Source: Leisingera sp. S132 (GTDB lineage Bacteria > Pseudomonadota > Alphaproteobacteria > Rhodobacterales > Rhodobacteraceae). From it: a DNA stretch of 64,000 nucleotides. Positions 62,463-64,000 of the stretch are shown in pieces (the first letter of the stretch is position 1; each line of letters begins with the position of its first letter). The notes below the pieces were generated by a model that was not told where the DNA came from, did not search any database, and was given only the letters and a program-made list of their open reading frames with translations. The position numbers were made by a program, and so were the translations under genes. The stretch covers positions 268,501 to 332,500 of the forward strand of contig NZ_CP083553.1 of assembly GCF_025144465.1 (NCBI RefSeq), written 5' to 3'.

Positions 62463-63441
62463 ACCAACACCCCCGACCTACAAGATCAAGAACTGGCGGG
62501 CCTATAACGAAGCGCTGAAGCGTCGTGGCTCTCTGACGATCTGGTTCGATCCCGAGATGACGTGGGAGGCCCGGCCGACCGGCAAGAGAGGCCGACAGCC
62601 CATCTATAGCGACGCCGCGATCAAGACCTGCCTGACGATGAAGGTGCTGTTCCGTATGGCGCTCAGGCAGACGACCGGCTTCGTGGAAAGTCTCCTGCGA
62701 TTGAGTGGATTGGACTGGTCGGTACCGGATTTTAGCACGCTTTCACGCCGCCAGAAGTCTCTCGCCGTGAACATCCCGTATCGTGGTTCTGAGGGGCCGC
62801 TACACCTGCTGATCGACAGCACTGGGATAAAGGTAGAGGGCGAAGGCGAGTGGAATGCGCGCAAGCACGGTGGCTCGAAACGCCGCGTGTGGCGCAAGGT
62901 TCACCTCGGTATCGACGAAAAGACACTGGAAATCCGGGCAGTCGAGTTCACCAGTAGCAACATTGGTGATGCGCCCATGCTGCCGGAACTGCTTAATCAG
63001 ATCCCGCCCGAGCAGGAGATCGGCAGTGTCACGGCAGATGGCGCCTACGATACGCGCAAGTGCCACGATGCCATCGCCAACCGAGGTGCCAATGCCGTCG
63101 TCCCGCCCCGCAAGAACGCCAAGCCCTGGAAACCCGACACCGCAGGCGCGATTGCGCGCAACGAAGCGCTGCGGGCGTCGAAATACCTTGGCCGAGCGCT
63201 TTGGCGGAAATGGAGTGGATACCACCGCCGAAGTCGTGCCGAAACCAAGATGCACTGCATGAAACTGCTGGGACAAAGACTGATGGCACGGGATCCTGGA
63301 CGTCAGGTTGCCGAGCTTCAGCTCCGTGTTGCGGTCATGAACGGATTCACCGCGCTTGGCATACCCGTCACAGAGGCAGTGGGATAAGTCCGTCTGGGGA
63401 AAGGGGAACCTTGGCCCTCAACCGATTTGCGCAACAGAGTC
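62463..63441 (+). mobile_element. IS5-family element, IS903 group (copy 3), 5' truncated
   Basis: The right terminus GATTTGCGCAACAGAGTC (63424-63441) is intact. The left terminus, leader and first three codons are missing because the Tn7-like right end adjoins directly. The element has in turn removed the 5' end of an acyl-CoA synthetase gene. Confidence 0.85.
62464..63387 (+). pseudogene. IS5-family transposase lacking its start
   Basis: In-frame sequence from PTPPTYKIKNWRAYNEALKR to the C-terminal GFTALGIPVTEAVG. All catalytic motifs are intact (LLIDSTGIKVEG, SVTADGAYDT, YHRRSRAETKMHCMK). Only the first codons and expression signals are lost. The site of the 41-bp insert in copy 2 is uninterrupted here, which proves the normal sequence. 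A shorter product could start from ATG 62557. Confidence 0.85.
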
Positions 63442-64000
63442 GCTGCCGCCGCTAACCTTCCTGGAACGCGCCGCCAGCGTCTTTCCGGACCGCACGGCGA
63501 TCGTGCATGGGTCCTTGCGGCGCAGCTATGCAGAGTTTTATGCGCGCTCGCGGCGGCTGGCCTCTGCCCTGGCCAAGAACGGCATCACCCGCGGCGACAC
63601 CGTGTCGGCGCTGCTGCCCAACACGCCGGCAATGCTTGAGTGCCATTACGGCGTGCCGATGTGCGGCGCGGTGCTGCACTCGATCAACACAAGGCTGGAT
63701 GCAGCGGTCATTGCGTTCCAGCTCGACCACGCGATGTCGAAGCTGGTGATCGTCGACAGCGAATTCATGCCGCTGCTGCAGGAGGCGCTGGGGCTTGCCA
63801 CGGTCTCGCCGGTTCTGATCCAGTATGATGACCCAGAGTATGACGGTGTGTCGGCAGATGCAGAGGCCGCTGACTACGAGGTGTTTCTGACCCGCGGCAA
63901 CCCGGATTTCGCCTGGCTGATGCCGGAGGACGAATGGGATGCGATCTCGATCAACTACACCTCCGGCACCACCGGCGACCCCAAGGGCGTGGTCTCGCAC
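63442..64000 (+). pseudogene. Acyl-CoA synthetase, 5' truncated by IS (continues past window)
   Basis: In-frame sequence LPPLTFLERAASVFPDRTAIV to the AMP-binding motif YTSGTTGDPKGVVSH at the window edge. The family is the AMP-forming fatty acyl-CoA synthetases. About 15-20 N-terminal residues (usually ending VPLTP) and the start codon are replaced by the IS end at 63441. The C-terminal part lies outside the window. Codon use is typical of the chromosome, so this marks the return to core sequence. Confidence 0.85.

Overview
The window looks like the chromosome of a marine Roseobacter-group alphaproteobacterium (Rhodobacteraceae, near Leisingera, Phaeobacter or Ruegeria). The evidence is high GC with strong third-position GC, the gene order of the conserved blocks, a B12-dependent class II ribonucleotide reductase, a short HisG paired with HisZ, DUF1489, SlyX, an NDUFS4-like complex I accessory subunit, and many Roseobacter-type IS elements. 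No rRNA, tRNA or CRISPR array was seen.

Region 1 (1-14941) is ordinary chromosome. It holds the end of a BmpA-type nucleoside ABC importer, dnaE, a 2OG-Fe(II) oxygenase, a basic helical protein of unknown role, slyX, the hisS-hisZ-hisG operon, a DUF1489 gene and nrdJ. Region 2 (14942-25888) is an insertion graveyard. It has a possible decayed Tn7-like end 21 bp after nrdJ, a stand-alone AAA+ ATPase, an IS5/IS903-type element that truncates an EamA exporter, two nested and broken IS3-family elements, an IS5 relic, an orphan VgrG-PAAR pair and a frameshifted IS481-type transposase. Region 3 (26078-29983) is chromosome again: uvrB, a divergent MarR/GST pair with two clear operators, and the NDUFS4-like gene.

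Region 4 (29993-62462, about 32.5 kb) appears to be a Tn7-like transposon. TnsA, TnsB, TnsC and TniQ sit at the right side (56970-62265). Both ends carry the same terminal sequence and related GGTGGGAACTCGTGCC-type repeats. The left end starts 9 bp after the NDUFS4-like stop codon. The cargo includes: (a) a stress regulon with two nearly identical DJ-1/PfpI proteins (one with a Tat signal), a truncated haemoglobin, an MBL-fold hydrolase, a cupin, an SDR, an FAD amine oxidase and a cysteine-containing TetR, all linked by five CTATC-N4-GATAG operators; (b) an XRE-ImmA/DUF4411 toxin-antitoxin-like pair bracketed by inverted 130-bp repeats; (c) a TetR-controlled TRAP uptake and amine/amide catabolism cluster (DctPQM, nitrilase-family amidase, FAD amino-acid oxidase, RidA, Asp/Glu racemase, LysR); (d) the RtcB2-PrfH ribosomal RNA repair pair; and (e) a second AAA+ ATPase paralogous to the one beside nrdJ. 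The right end abuts codon 4 of an IS5/IS903 transposase whose other end truncates an acyl-CoA synthetase, so this junction is rearranged.

The least expected observation is a set of miniature hairpin inserts inside transposase genes. Two inserts of 38 and 41 bp share their ends and loop, have different but self-complementary stems, and both sit at ATC|GAC. Two 56-bp inserts share a GATCC-GGG-GGATC palindrome and interrupt both cistrons of one IS3 element.
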